Part shown: positions 10,827-20,930 of the stretch, piece by piece | How the letters are laid out: every line of letters begins with the position of its first letter | Position numbering within the stretch: the stretch's first letter is position 1 | Source: Utricularia gibba | Taxonomy: Eukaryota; Streptophyta; Magnoliopsida; Lamiales; Lentibulariaceae | Assembly: GCA_002189035.1 (NCBI GenBank) | Contig: NEEC01000505.1 | Location: 1 to 21,969 of the forward strand | DNA length: 21,969 bases | Direction of reading: 5' to 3' | The notes under the pieces: generated by a model | What the model saw: the letters and a program-made list of their open reading frames with translations, nothing else | Database searches by the model: none | What the model was told of the DNA's origin: nothing | Translations under genes and position numbers: made by a program

Positions 10827-11753
10827 CGGTTGAGAAACCATTTTGGGTGCTCATGACATCCTAACTTCAATAACTGCATCACGATTTTCGTCGAGTAGGA
10901 CCCGATGTGGCAAAGGAGTCAGACCGAACCTTGGGTCCGAACGAAGTTCCAAAAGACATCACCCGCCGAAACGACAAGCTTTTCCTTGAGAAACTATGTA
11001 GGCAGCCTAATAAAGCCGAACGTTAATAAATGCATCAATTTTTTTGCCGGGCTACAAATGACTCTGGGCCGAGCTCGACTCGACCTCCTGCTCGATACCG
11101 TTGCCCCACGAGAGTGCCTTATCAAATATAAAGCATGCGGTTGAGAAAACCCTTTTGGGTGCTCATGATATCCTAACTTCAATAACTGCATCACGATTTT
11201 CGTCGAGTAGGACCCGATGTGGCAAAGGAGTCAGACCGAACCTTGGTCAGAACGAAGTTCCAAAAGACATCACCCGCCCAGAAACGACAAGCTTTTCCTT
11301 GAGAAACCATGTAGGCAGCCTATTAAAACCCAACGTTAATAAATGCATCACTTTTTTTGCAGGCTACAAATGACTCTGGCGAGCTCGACTCGACCTTTTG
11401 CCCGATACCGTTGCCCCACTAGAGCGCCTCCTCAAATATAAAGCATGCGATTGAAAACATTTTGGGTGCTCATGAAATCCTAACTTCAATAACTGCATCA
11501 CGATTTTCGTCGAGTAGGACCCGATGTGGCAAAGGAGTCAGACCGAACCTTGGTCAGAACGAAGTTCAAAAGACATCACCCGCCCAGAAACGACAAGCTT
11601 TTCCTTGAGAAACCATGTAGGCAGCCTATTAAAACCAACGTTAATAAATGCATCAATTTTTTTGCCGGCTACAAATGACTCTGGGCGAGCTCGACTCGAC
11701 CTCCTGCTCGATACCGTTGCCCCACGAGAGCGCCTTATCAAATATAAAGCATG
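10827..11753 (+). repeat. B-C-A-like trimer, M36-M38
   Basis: M36 differs from M31 only by one substitution (CCGAACC for CAGAACC) and one A in the first A run. M37 has GATATCC and a C tail with CACTAGAGC. M38 begins CGATTG with GAAATCC but has a back half intermediate between A and C. The trimer start is five monomers (1547 bp) after that of M31. Confidence 0.7.
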
Positions 11754-12685
11754 CGGTTGAGAAAACCATTTTGGGTGCTCATGATATCCTAACTTCAATA
11801 ACTGCATCACGATTTTCGTCGAGTAGGACCCGATGTGGCAAAGGAGTCAGACCGAACCTATGGTCAGAACGAAGTTCCAAAAGACATCACCCGCCCAGAA
11901 ACGACAAGCTTTTCCTTGAGAAACCATGTAGGCAGCCTATTAAAACCCAACGTTAATAAATGCATCAATTTTTTTGCCGGCTACAAATGACTCTGGCGAG
12001 CTCGACTCGACCTTTGCCGATACCGTTGCCCCACGAGAGCGCCTCCTCAATATAAAGCATGCGGTTGAAAAACCATTTTGGGTGCTCATGAAATCCTAAC
12101 TTCAATAACTGCATCACGATTTTCGTCGAGTAGGACCCGATGTGGCAAAGGAGTCAGACCGAACCTTGGTCAGAACGAAGTTCCAACGACATCACCCGCC
12201 AAAAACGACAAGCTTTTCCTTGAGAAACCATTGTAGGCAGCCTATTAAAACCAACGTTAATAAATGCATCAATTTTTTGCCGAGCTACAAATGACTATGG
12301 GCCCGAGCTCGACTCGACCTCCTGCTCGATACCGTTGCCCCACGAGAGTGCCTTATCAAATATAAAGCATGCGATTGAAAAACCATTTTGGGTGCTCATG
12401 AAATCCTAACTTCAATAACTGCATCACGATTTTCGTCGAGTAGGACCAGATTTGGCAAAGGAGACAGACCGAACCTTGGGTCAGAACGAAGTTCACAACG
12501 ACATCACCCGCCCAAAAACGACAAGCTTTTCCTTGAGAAAACCATTAGGCAGCCTATTAAAACCAACGTTTAATAAATGCATCAAGTTTTTTGCCGAGCT
12601 ACAAATGACTATGGGCCCGAGCTCGACTCGACCTCCTGCTCGATACCGTTGCCCCACGAGAGCACCTTATCAAATATAAAGCATG

Positions 12686-12992
12686 CGGTTGAGAAAACCA
12701 TTTTGGGTGCTCATGAAATCCTAACTTCAATAACTGCATCACGATTTTCGTCGAGTAGGACCCGATGTGGCAAAGGAGTCAGACAGAACCTTGGGTCAAC
12801 GAAGTTCCCAACGACATCACCCGCCAGAAACGACAAGCTTTTCCTTGAGAAAACAATGTAGGCGCTATTAAAACCAACGTTAATAATGCATCAAGTTTTT
12901 TGCCGAGCTACAAATGACTATGGGCCCGAGCTCGACTCGACCTCCTACTCGATACCGTTGCCCCGAGAGCGCCTCCTCAAATATAAAGCATG
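12686..12992 (+). repeat. Mosaic monomer M42: B front half, A' back half
   Basis: The front has CAGAACC, GTTCCCAACG and CGCCAGAAACG. The back has AACAATGTAGGCGCTATT, TAATAATGC, ATCAAGTTTTTT and GACTATGGG. It shares the A' deletions with M9, M51 and M66. Confidence 0.75.
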
Positions 12993-15165
12993 CGGTTGAG
13001 AAAACCATTTTGGGTGCTCATGACATCCTAACTTCAATAACTGCATCACGATTTTCGTCGAGTAGGACCCGATGTGGCAAAGGAGTCAGACAGAACCTTG
13101 GGTCCGAACGAAGTTCCCAACGACATCACCCGCCAGAAACGACAAGCTTTTCCTTGAGAAACTATGTAGGCAGCCTAATAACCGAACGTTAATAAATGCA
13201 TCAATTTTTTGCGGCTACAATGACTCTGGGCCCGAGCTCGACTCGACCTCCTGCTCGATACCGTTGCCCCACGAGAGCCTTATCAAATATAAAGCATGCG
13301 GTTGAGAAAACCATTTTGGGTGCTCATGACATCCTAACTTCAATAACTGCATCACGATTTTCGTCGAGTAGGACCCGATGTGGCAAAGGAGTCAGACCGA
13401 ACCTTGGGTCAGAACGAAGTTCACAACGAAATCACCGCCCAAAAACGACAAGCTTTTCCTTGAGAAAACAATGTAGGCGTTCTATTAAAACCCAACGTTA
13501 ATTAAATGCATCAAGTTTTTTGCCGAGCTACAAATGACTATGGGCCGAGCTCGACTCGACCTCCTGCTCGATACCGTTGCCCCACGAGAGTGCCTTATCA
13601 AATATAAAGCATGCGGTTGAGAAAACCATTTTGGGTGCTCATGACATCCTAACTTCAATAACTGCATCACGATTTTCGTCGAGTAGGACCCGATGTGGCA
13701 AAGGAGTCAGACAGAACCTTGGGTCCGAACGAAGTTCCAACGACATCACCCGCCAGAAACGACAAGCTTTTCCTTGAGAAACTATGTAGGCAGCCTAATA
13801 AGCCGAACGTTAATAAATGCATCAATTTTTTGCGGGCTACAAATGACTCTGGGAGCGAGCCCGACTCGACCTTTTGCCCGATACGTGCCCCACTAGAGCG
13901 CCTCCTAAACTACAAAGCATGCGATTGAGAAAACCATTTTGGGTGCTCATGAAATCCTAACTTCAATAACTGCATCACGATTTTCGAGTAGGACCCGATG
14001 TGGCAAAGGAGTCAGACCGAACCTTGGGTCAGAACGAAGTTCCAACGACATCACCCGCCCAAAAACGACAAGCTTTTCCTTGAGAAAACCATTGAGGCAG
14101 CCTATTAAAACCAACGTTAATAAATGCATCAAGTTTTTTTCCGAGCTACAAATGACTATGGGCCGAGCTCGACTCGACCTCCTGCTCGATACCGTTGCCC
14201 CACGAGAGTGCCTTATCAAATATAAAGCATGCGTTGAGAAAAACATTTTGGGTGCTCATGAAATCCTAACTTCAATAACTGCATCACGATTTTCGTCGAG
14301 TAGGACCCGATGTGGCAAAGGAGTCAGACCGAACCTTGGGTCAGAACGAAGTTCACAACGACATCACCCGCCCAAAAACGACAAGCTTTTCCTTGAGAAA
14401 CCATTGAGGCAGCCTATTAAAACCAACGTTAATAAATGCATCAAGTTTTTTGCCGAGCTACAAATGACTATGGGCCCGAGCTCGACTCGACCTCCTGCTC
14501 GATACCGTTGCCCCACGAGAGCCTTATCAAATATAAAGCATGCGGTTGAGAAAACCATTTTGGGTGCTCATGACATCCTAACTTCAATAACTGCATCACG
14601 ATTTTCGTCGAGTAGGACCCGATGTGGCAAAGGAGTCAGACCGAACCTTGGTCCGAACGAAGTTCCAACGACATCACCCGCCAGAAACGACAAGCTTTTC
14701 CTTGAGAAACTATGTAGGCAGCCTAATAAAGCCGAACGTTAATAAATGCATCAATTTTTTGCGGGCTACAAATGACTCTGGGCCCGAGCTCGACTCGACC
14801 TCCTGCTCGATACCGTTGCCCCACGAGAGCACCTTATCAAATATAAAGCATGCGGTTGAGAAAACCATTTTGGGTGCTCATGAATCCTAACTTCAATAAC
14901 TGCATCACGATTTTCGTCGAGTAGGACCCGATGTGGCAAAGGAGTCAGACCGAACCTTGGGTCAGAACGAAGTTCACAACGACATCACCCGCCCAAAAAC
15001 GACAAGCTTTTCCTTGAGAAAACAATGTAGGCGCCTATTAAAACCAACGTTAATAAATGCATCAAGTTTTTTGCCGAGCTACAAATGACTATGGGCCCGA
15101 GCTCGACTCGACCTCCTGCTCGATACCGTTGCCCCACGAGAGTGCCTTATCAAATATAAAGCATG

Positions 15166-16060
15166 CGGTTGAGAAAACCATTTTGGGTGCTCATGACATC
15201 CTAACTTCAATAACTGCATCACGATTTTCGTCGAGTAGGACCCGATGTGGCAAAGGAGTCAGACAGAACCTTGGGTCCGAACGAAGTTCCCAACGACATC
15301 ACCCGCAGAAACGACAAGCTTTTCCTTGAGAAACTATGTAGGCAGCCTAATAAAGCCGAACGTTAATAAATGCATCAATTTTTTTGGGCTACAAATGACT
15401 CTGGGCCCGAGCTCGACTCGACCTCCTGCTCGATACCGTTGCCCCACGAGAGCACCTTATCAAATATAAAGCATGCGGTTGAGAAAACCATTTTTGGGTG
15501 CTCATGACATCCTAACTTCAATAACTGCATCACGATTTTCGTCGAGTAGGACCCGATGTGGCAAAGGAGTCAGACGAACCTTGGGTCAGAACGAAGTTCA
15601 CAACGACATCACCCGCCCAAAAACGACAAGCTTTTCCTTGAGAAAACAATGTAGGCCTATTAAAACCAACGTTAATAATGCATCAAGTTTTTTGCCGAGC
15701 TACAAATGACTATGGGCCCGAGCTCGACTCGACCTCCTACTCGATACCGTTGCCCCACGAGAGCGCCTTATCAAATATAAAGCATGCGGTTGAGAAAACC
15801 ATTTTGGGTGCTCATGAAATCCTAACTTCAATAACTGCATCACGATTTTCGTCGAGTAGGACCCGATGTGGCAAAGGAGTCAGACAGAACCTTGGGTCCG
15901 AACGAAGTTCCAACGACATCACCCGCCAGAAACGACAAGCTTTTCCTTGAGAAACTATGTAGGCAGCCTAATAGAACGTTAATAAATGCATCAATTTTTT
16001 GCGGGCTACAAATGACTCTGGGCGAGCCGACTCGACCTTTTGCCCGATACCCGCCGCATG
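15166..16060 (+). repeat. B-A'-C trimer, M50-M52
   Basis: M50 is B ending GAGCACC. M51 is A' (GTTCACAACG, AACAATGTAGGCCTATT, TAATAATGC, CCTACTCG). M52 has CAGAACC, GTTCCAACG, GCGGGC and a truncated C tail. The shared TAATAATGC deletion links it to the trimers at 2174 and 19697. Confidence 0.68.
15787..16060 (+). repeat. Truncated monomer M52 (274 bp)
   Basis: The C tail runs to CTTTTGCCCGATACC and then jumps to CGCCGCATGCGATTG. About 30 bases that normally hold GTGCCCCACTAGAGC and AATACAAAG are missing. It also reads CCTAATAGAACG, short of several bases. Confidence 0.85.
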
Positions 16061-16342
16061 CGATTGAAAAACATTTTGGTGCTCCTAACTTCAATAACTG
16101 CATCACGATTTTCGATGTGGCAAAGGAGTCAGACGAACCTTGGGTCAGAACGAAGTTCACAACGACATCACCGCCAAACGACAAGCTTTTCCTTGAGAAA
16201 CATGTAGGCAGCCTATTAAAACCAACGTTAATAATGCATCAATTTTTTTTGCCGGCTACAAATGACTATGGGCCCGAGCTCGACTCGACCTCCTGCTCGA
16301 TACCGTTGCCCCACGAGAGCGCCTTATCAAATATAAAGCATG
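16061..16342 (+). repeat. Truncated monomer M53 (282 bp)
   Basis: Three losses fall in one copy: the ATGAAAT near GGTGCTC is gone, TCGAGTAGGACCC is gone so that TTTTCG joins GATGTGGC, and GCCCAAAAACG is reduced to GCCAAACG. It follows directly on truncated M52, so the damage is clustered. Confidence 0.85.
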
Positions 16343-17270
16343 CGGTTGAGAAAACCATTTTGGGTGCTCATGAATCCTAACTTCAATAACTGCATCACGA
16401 TTTTCGTCGAGTAGGACCCGATGTGGCAAAGGAGTCAGACCGAACCTTGGGTCAGAACGAAGTTCCAAACGACATCACCGCCAAAAACGACAAGCTTTTC
16501 CTTGAGAAACTATGTAGGCAGCCTAATTAAAACCAACGTTAATAAATGCATCAATTTTTTTTGCCGGCTACAAATGACTCTGGGCCGAGCTCGACTCGAC
16601 CTCCTGCTCGATACCGTTGCCCCACGAGAGTGCCTTATCAAATATAAAGCATGCGGTTGAGAAAACCATTTTGGGTGCTCATGAATCCTAACTTCAATAA
16701 CTGCATCACGATTTTCGTCGAGTAGGACCCGATGTGGCAAAGGAGTCAGACCGAACCTTGGTCAGAACGAAGTTCCAAAAGACATCACCCGCCCAGAAAC
16801 GACAAGCTTTTCCTTGAGAAACTATGTAGGCAGCCTATAAAACCGAACGTTAATAAATGCATCAATTTTTTTGCAGGCTAAAAATGACTCTGGGCGAGCT
16901 CGACTCGACCTTTTGCCCGATACCGTGCCCCACTAGAGCGCCTCCTCAAATACAAAGCATGCGATTGAAAACATTTTGGGTGCTCATGAAATCCTAACTT
17001 CAATAACTGCATCACGATTTTCGTCGAGTAGGACCAGATTTGGCAAAGGAGACACCGAACCTTGGGTCAGAACGAAGTTCACAACGACATCACCCGCCCA
17101 AAAACGACAAGCTTTTCCTTGAGAAAACCATTGAGGCAGCCTATTAAAACCAACGTTAATAAATGCATCAAGTTTTTTGCCGAGCTACAAATGACTATGG
17201 GCCCGAGCTCGACTCGACCTCTACTCGATACCGTTGCCCCACGAGAGCACCTTATCAAATATAAAGCATG
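16343..17270 (+). repeat. B-C-A trimer, M54-M56
   Basis: M54 is B with GAATCC and GAGTGCC. M55 has the full C tail (CGTGCCCCACTAGAGC, AATACAAAGC). M56 begins CGATTG and has AGATTTGGC, GTTCACAACG, CATTGAGG and GAGCACC. The first two copies carry GAATCC in place of GACATCC and GATATCC. Confidence 0.65.
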
Positions 17271-17893
17271 CGGTTGAGAAAACCATTTTGGGTGCTCATG
17301 AAATCCTAACTTCAATAACTGCATCACGATTTTCGTCGAGTAGGACCCGATGTGGCAAAGGAGTCAGACCGAACCTATGGTCAGAACGAAGTTCCAAAAG
17401 ACATCACCCGCCCAGAAACGACAAGCTTTTCCTTGAGAAACCATGTAGGCAGCCTATTAAAACCAACGTTAATAAATGCATCATTTTTTTTGCAGGCTAA
17501 AAATGACTCTGGGCGAGCCGACTCGACCTTTTGCCCGATACCGTGCCCCACTAGAGCGCCTCCTCAAATACAAAGCATGCGATTGAGAAAACATTTTGGG
17601 TGCTCATGAAATCCTAACTTCAATAACTGCATCACGATTTTCGTCGAGTAGGACCAGATTTGGCAAAGGAGACAGACCGAACCTTGGGTCAGAACGAAGT
17701 TCCAACGACATCACCCGCCAAAAAACGACAAGCTTTTCCTTGAGAAAACCATTGAGGCAGCCTATTAAAACCAACCGTTAATAAATGCATCAATTTTTTT
17801 TGCCGGGCTACAAATGACTCTGGCCCGAGCTCGACTCGACCTCCTGCTCGATACCGTTGCCCCACGAGAGTGCCTTATCAAATATAAAGCATG

Positions 17894-18168
17894 CGGTTGA
17901 GAAAACCATTTTGGGTGCTCATGAATCCTAACTTCAATAACTGCATCACGATTTTCGTCGAGTAGGACCGATGTGGCAAAGGAGTCAGACCGAACCTATG
18001 GTCAGAACGAAGTTCCAAAAGACATCACCGCCCAGAAACGACAAGCTTTTCCTTGAGAAACTATGTAGGCAGCCTATAAAGCCAACGTTAATAAATGCAT
18101 CAATTTTTTACAAATGACTTCCCCGAACTATACCGTTGCCCCACGAGAGCTTATCAAATATAAAGCAT
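17894..18168 (+). repeat. Truncated monomer M59 (about 275 bp)
   Basis: After CATCAATTTTTT the copy skips GCGGGC, reads ACAAATGACTTCCCCGAACT, and resumes at ATACCGTTGCC. The SacI region and CTCGACTCGACC are missing, in several separate gaps. Its end reads AAAGCATAG, so the SphI site and GCGGTTG of the next start are lost. Confidence 0.85.
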
Positions 18169-18460
18169 AGAAAACCATTTTGGGTGCTCATGAATCCTAA
18201 CTTCAATAACTGCATCACGATTTTCGTCGAGTAGGACCAGATTGGCAAAGGAGACAGACCGAACCTTGGGTCAGAACGAAGTTCGACATCACCCCAAAAA
18301 CGACAAGCTTTTCCTTGAGAAAACAGGCAGCCTATTAAAACCAACCGTTAATAAATGCATCAAGTTTTTTGCCGAGCTACAAATGACTATGGGCCGAGCT
18401 CGACTCGACCTCCTACTCGATACCGTTGCCCCACGAGAGCCTTATCAAATATAAAGCATG
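18169..18460 (+). repeat. Truncated monomer M60 (about 292 bp)
   Basis: It lacks the usual start and begins at AGAAAACC. It also has AGATTGGC, GTTCGACATCACCCC (with ACAAC and GCC lost) and GAGAAAACAGGCAGCC (with CATTG lost). The rest is A type. The multiple independent losses adjoin those of M59. Confidence 0.83.
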
Positions 18461-18764
18461 CGGTTGAGAAAACCATTTTGGGTGCTCATGAAATCCTAAC
18501 TTCAATAACTGCATCACGATTTTCGTCGAGTAGGACCCGATGTGGCAAAGGAGTCAGACCGAACTGGTCAGAACGAAGTTCCAAAAGACATCACCCGCCA
18601 GAAACGACAAGCTTTTCCTTGAGAAACCATGTAGGCAGCCTATTAAAACCCAACGTTAATAAATGCATCAATTTTTTTGCGGCTACAAATGACTCTGGGC
18701 GAGCCGACTCGACCTTTTGCCCGATACCGTGCCCCACTAGAGCGCCTCCTCAACTAAAAGCATG

Positions 18765-19077
18765 CGATTGAAAAACATTTTGGGTGCTCATGAAATCCTA
18801 ACTTCAATAACTGCATCACGATTTTCGTCGAGTAGGACCAGATTTGGCAAAGGAGACAGACCGAACCTTGGTCAGAACGAAGTTCACAACGACATCACCC
18901 GCCCAAAAACGACAAGCTTTTCCTTGAGAAAACCATTGAGGCAGCCTATTAAAACCAACCGTTAATAAATGCATCAAGTTTTTTGCCGAGCTACAAATGA
19001 CTATGGGCCCGAGCTCGACTCGACCTCCTACTCGATACCGTTGCCCCACGAGAGCACCTTATCAAATATAAAGCATG
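18765..19077 (+). repeat. Monomer M62, near-identical twin of M71
   Basis: Comparing base by base with M71 (21547-21860), I find only one difference: TTGGTCAG here and TTGGGTCAG there. Both start CGATTGAAAAACATT, carry AGATTTGGC and GAGACAG, and have the rare AACCAACCGTTAA. The copies lie nine monomers apart (2782 bp). Confidence 0.88.
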
Positions 19078-19696
19078 CGGTTGAGAAAACCATTTTGGGT
19101 GCTCATGAATCCTAACTTCAATAACTGCATCACGATTTTCGTCGAGTAGGACCGATGTGGCAAAGGAGTCAGACAGAACCTTGGTCGAACGAAGTTCCAA
19201 CGACATCACCCGCCAGAAACGACAAGCTTTTCCTTGAGAAACTATGTAGGCAGCCTAATAAGCCGAACGTTAATAAATGCATCAATTTTTTGCGGGCTAC
19301 AAATGACTCTGGGCCCGAGCTCGACTCGACCTCCTGCTCGATACCGTTGCCCCACGAGAGCGCCTTATCAAATATAAAGCATGCGGTTGAAAAACCATTT
19401 TGGGTGCTCATGAAATCCTAACTTCAATAACTGCATCACGATTTTCGTCGAGTAGGACCGATGTGGCAAAGGAGTCAGACCGAACCTTGGGTCAGAACGA
19501 AGTTCACAACGACATCACCCGCCCAAAAACGACAAGCTTTTCCTTGAGAAAACCATGTAGGCAGCCTATTAAAACCAACGTTAATAAATGCATCAAGTTT
19601 TTTGCCGAGCTACAAATGACTATGGGCCCGAGCTCGACTCGACCTCCTACTCGATACCGTTGCCCCACGAGAGCGCCTTATCAAATATAAAGCATG

Positions 19697-20619
19697 CGGT
19701 TGAGAAAACCATTTTGGGTGCTCATGAATCCTAACTTCAATAACTGCATCACGATTTTCGTCGAGTAGGACCCGATGTGGCAAAGGAGTCAGACCGAACC
19801 TTGGGTCAGAACGAAGTTCCAACGACATCACCCGCCAGAAAACGACAAGCTTTTCCTTGAGAAAACTATGTAGGCAGCCTATAAAACCAACGTTAATAAA
19901 TGCATCAATTTTTTGCGGGCTACAAATGACTCTGGGCCGAGCTCGACTCGACCTCCTGCTCGATACCGTTGCCCCACGAGAGCACCTTATCAAATATAAA
20001 GCATGCGGTTGAGAAAACCATTTTGGGTGCTCATGAATCCTAACTTCAATAACTGCATCACGATTTTCGTCGAGTAGGACCCGATGTGGCAAAGGAGTCA
20101 GACCGAACCTTGGGTCAGAACGAAGTTCACAACGACATCACCGCCCAAAAACGACAAGCTTTTCCTTGAGAAAACAATGTAGGCCTATTAAACCAACGTT
20201 AATAATGCATCAAGTTTTTTGCCGAGCTACAAATGACTATGGGCCCGAGCTCGACTCGACCTCCTACTCGATACCGTTGCCCACGAGAGCGCCTCCTCAA
20301 ATATAAAGCATGCGGTTGAGAAAACCATTTTGGGTGCTCATGAATCCTAACTTCAATAACTGCATCACGATTTTCGTCGAGTAGGACCCGATGTGGCAAA
20401 GGAGTCAGACAGAACCTTGGTCAGAACGAAGTTCCAACGACATCACCCGCCCAGAAACGACAAGCTTTTCCTTGAGAAACTATGTAGGCAGCCTAATAGC
20501 CCAACGTTAATAAATGCATCAATTTTTTGCGGGCTACAAATGACTCTGGGAGCGAGCCCGACTCGACCTTTTGCCCGATACCGTGCCCCACTAGAGCGCC
20601 TCCTCAAATACAAAGCATG
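19697..20619 (+). repeat. B-A'-C trimer, M65-M67
   Basis: M65 is B with GCGGGC and GAGCACC. M66 is A' (CACCGCCCAAAAACG, AACAATGTAGGCCTATT, TAATAATGC, CCTACTCG, GCCCACGAG). M67 has CAGAACC, GTTCCAACG, GCGGGC and the full C tail. M66 shares CACCGCCC and GCCCACGAG with M9, 17.5 kb away. Confidence 0.68.
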
Positions 20620-20930
20620 CGATTGAAAAAAGCATTTTGGGTGCTCATGAAATCCTAACTTCAATAACTGCATCACGATTTTCGTCGAGTAGACCGATGT
20701 GGCAAAGGAGTCAGACCGAACCTTGGGTCAGAACGAAGTTCCCAACGACATCACCCGCCAAAACGACAAGCTTTTCCTTGAGAAAACATGTAGGCAGCCT
20801 ATTAAAACCAACGTTAATAAATGCATCAATTTTTTTTTGCCGAGCTACAAATGACTCTGGGCCCGAGCTCGACTCGACCTCCTGCTCGATACCGTTGCCC
20901 ACGAGAGTGCCTTATCAAATATAAAGCATG

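Larger units (their letters stand above)
10209..12992 (+). repeat. Array block M34-M42, A-rich with a B-C-A trimer inside
   Basis: Monomer starts are 10209, 10515, 10827, 11138, 11448, 11754, 12062, 12372 and 12686. M34 and M35 have A backs, M36-M38 repeat the B-C-A order, M39 is C, and M40-M42 have A backs. M38 begins CGATTG but its 3' half is intermediate (GGGCGAGCTC with CCTCCTGCTCG). M41 is the only CGATTG copy here not preceded by a C tail. M35 and M42 have B-like front halves joined to A back halves. Confidence 0.87.
12993..16060 (+). repeat. Array block M43-M52, mostly alternating A and B
   Basis: Monomer starts are 12993, 13299, 13614, 13922, 14232, 14543, 14853, 15166, 15476 and 15787. 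The order is B, A', C, A, A, B, A', B, A', C, so a dimer of about 620 bp is visible in most of the block. The A' copies M44, M49 and M51 share AACAATGTAGGC with a shortened spacer before CTATTAAAACC. GACATCC is frequent (M43, M44, M45, M48, M50, M51), while GATATCC is absent. M44 is the longest copy (315 bp), with TTAATTAAATGCATC. M45 has the full C tail with CACTAGAGC and a CGATTG start in the next copy. Confidence 0.88.
16061..18460 (+). repeat. Array block M53-M60, contains deletion-damaged copies
   Basis: Monomer starts are 16061, 16343, 16654, 16962, 17271, 17580, 17894 and about 18169. M53, M59 and M60 are short (282, 275 and 292 bp). M55 and M57 share a C tail in which CTACAAATG is changed to CTAAAAATG, seen nowhere else, so one was probably copied from the other. 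M56 and M58 both begin CGATTG and carry AGATTTGGCAAAGGAGACA; M58 then switches to B features (GCCGGGC, GACTCTGG) in its second half. Confidence 0.88.

Noticed and set aside
13939-14742. A 267-codon open frame on the + strand, the longest in the window
   Set aside because: It only reads through more than two satellite monomers whose lengths happen to keep the frame. The same peptide pieces recur in shifting frames everywhere in the array and are broken by one-base indels. There is no start context, domain or codon bias to support a gene.
19610-20092. A 160-codon open frame on the - strand and many similar shorter ones
   Set aside because: These are shadows of the repeat in the opposite strand. 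They begin and end at the same monomer positions again and again and differ by frameshift from copy to copy.
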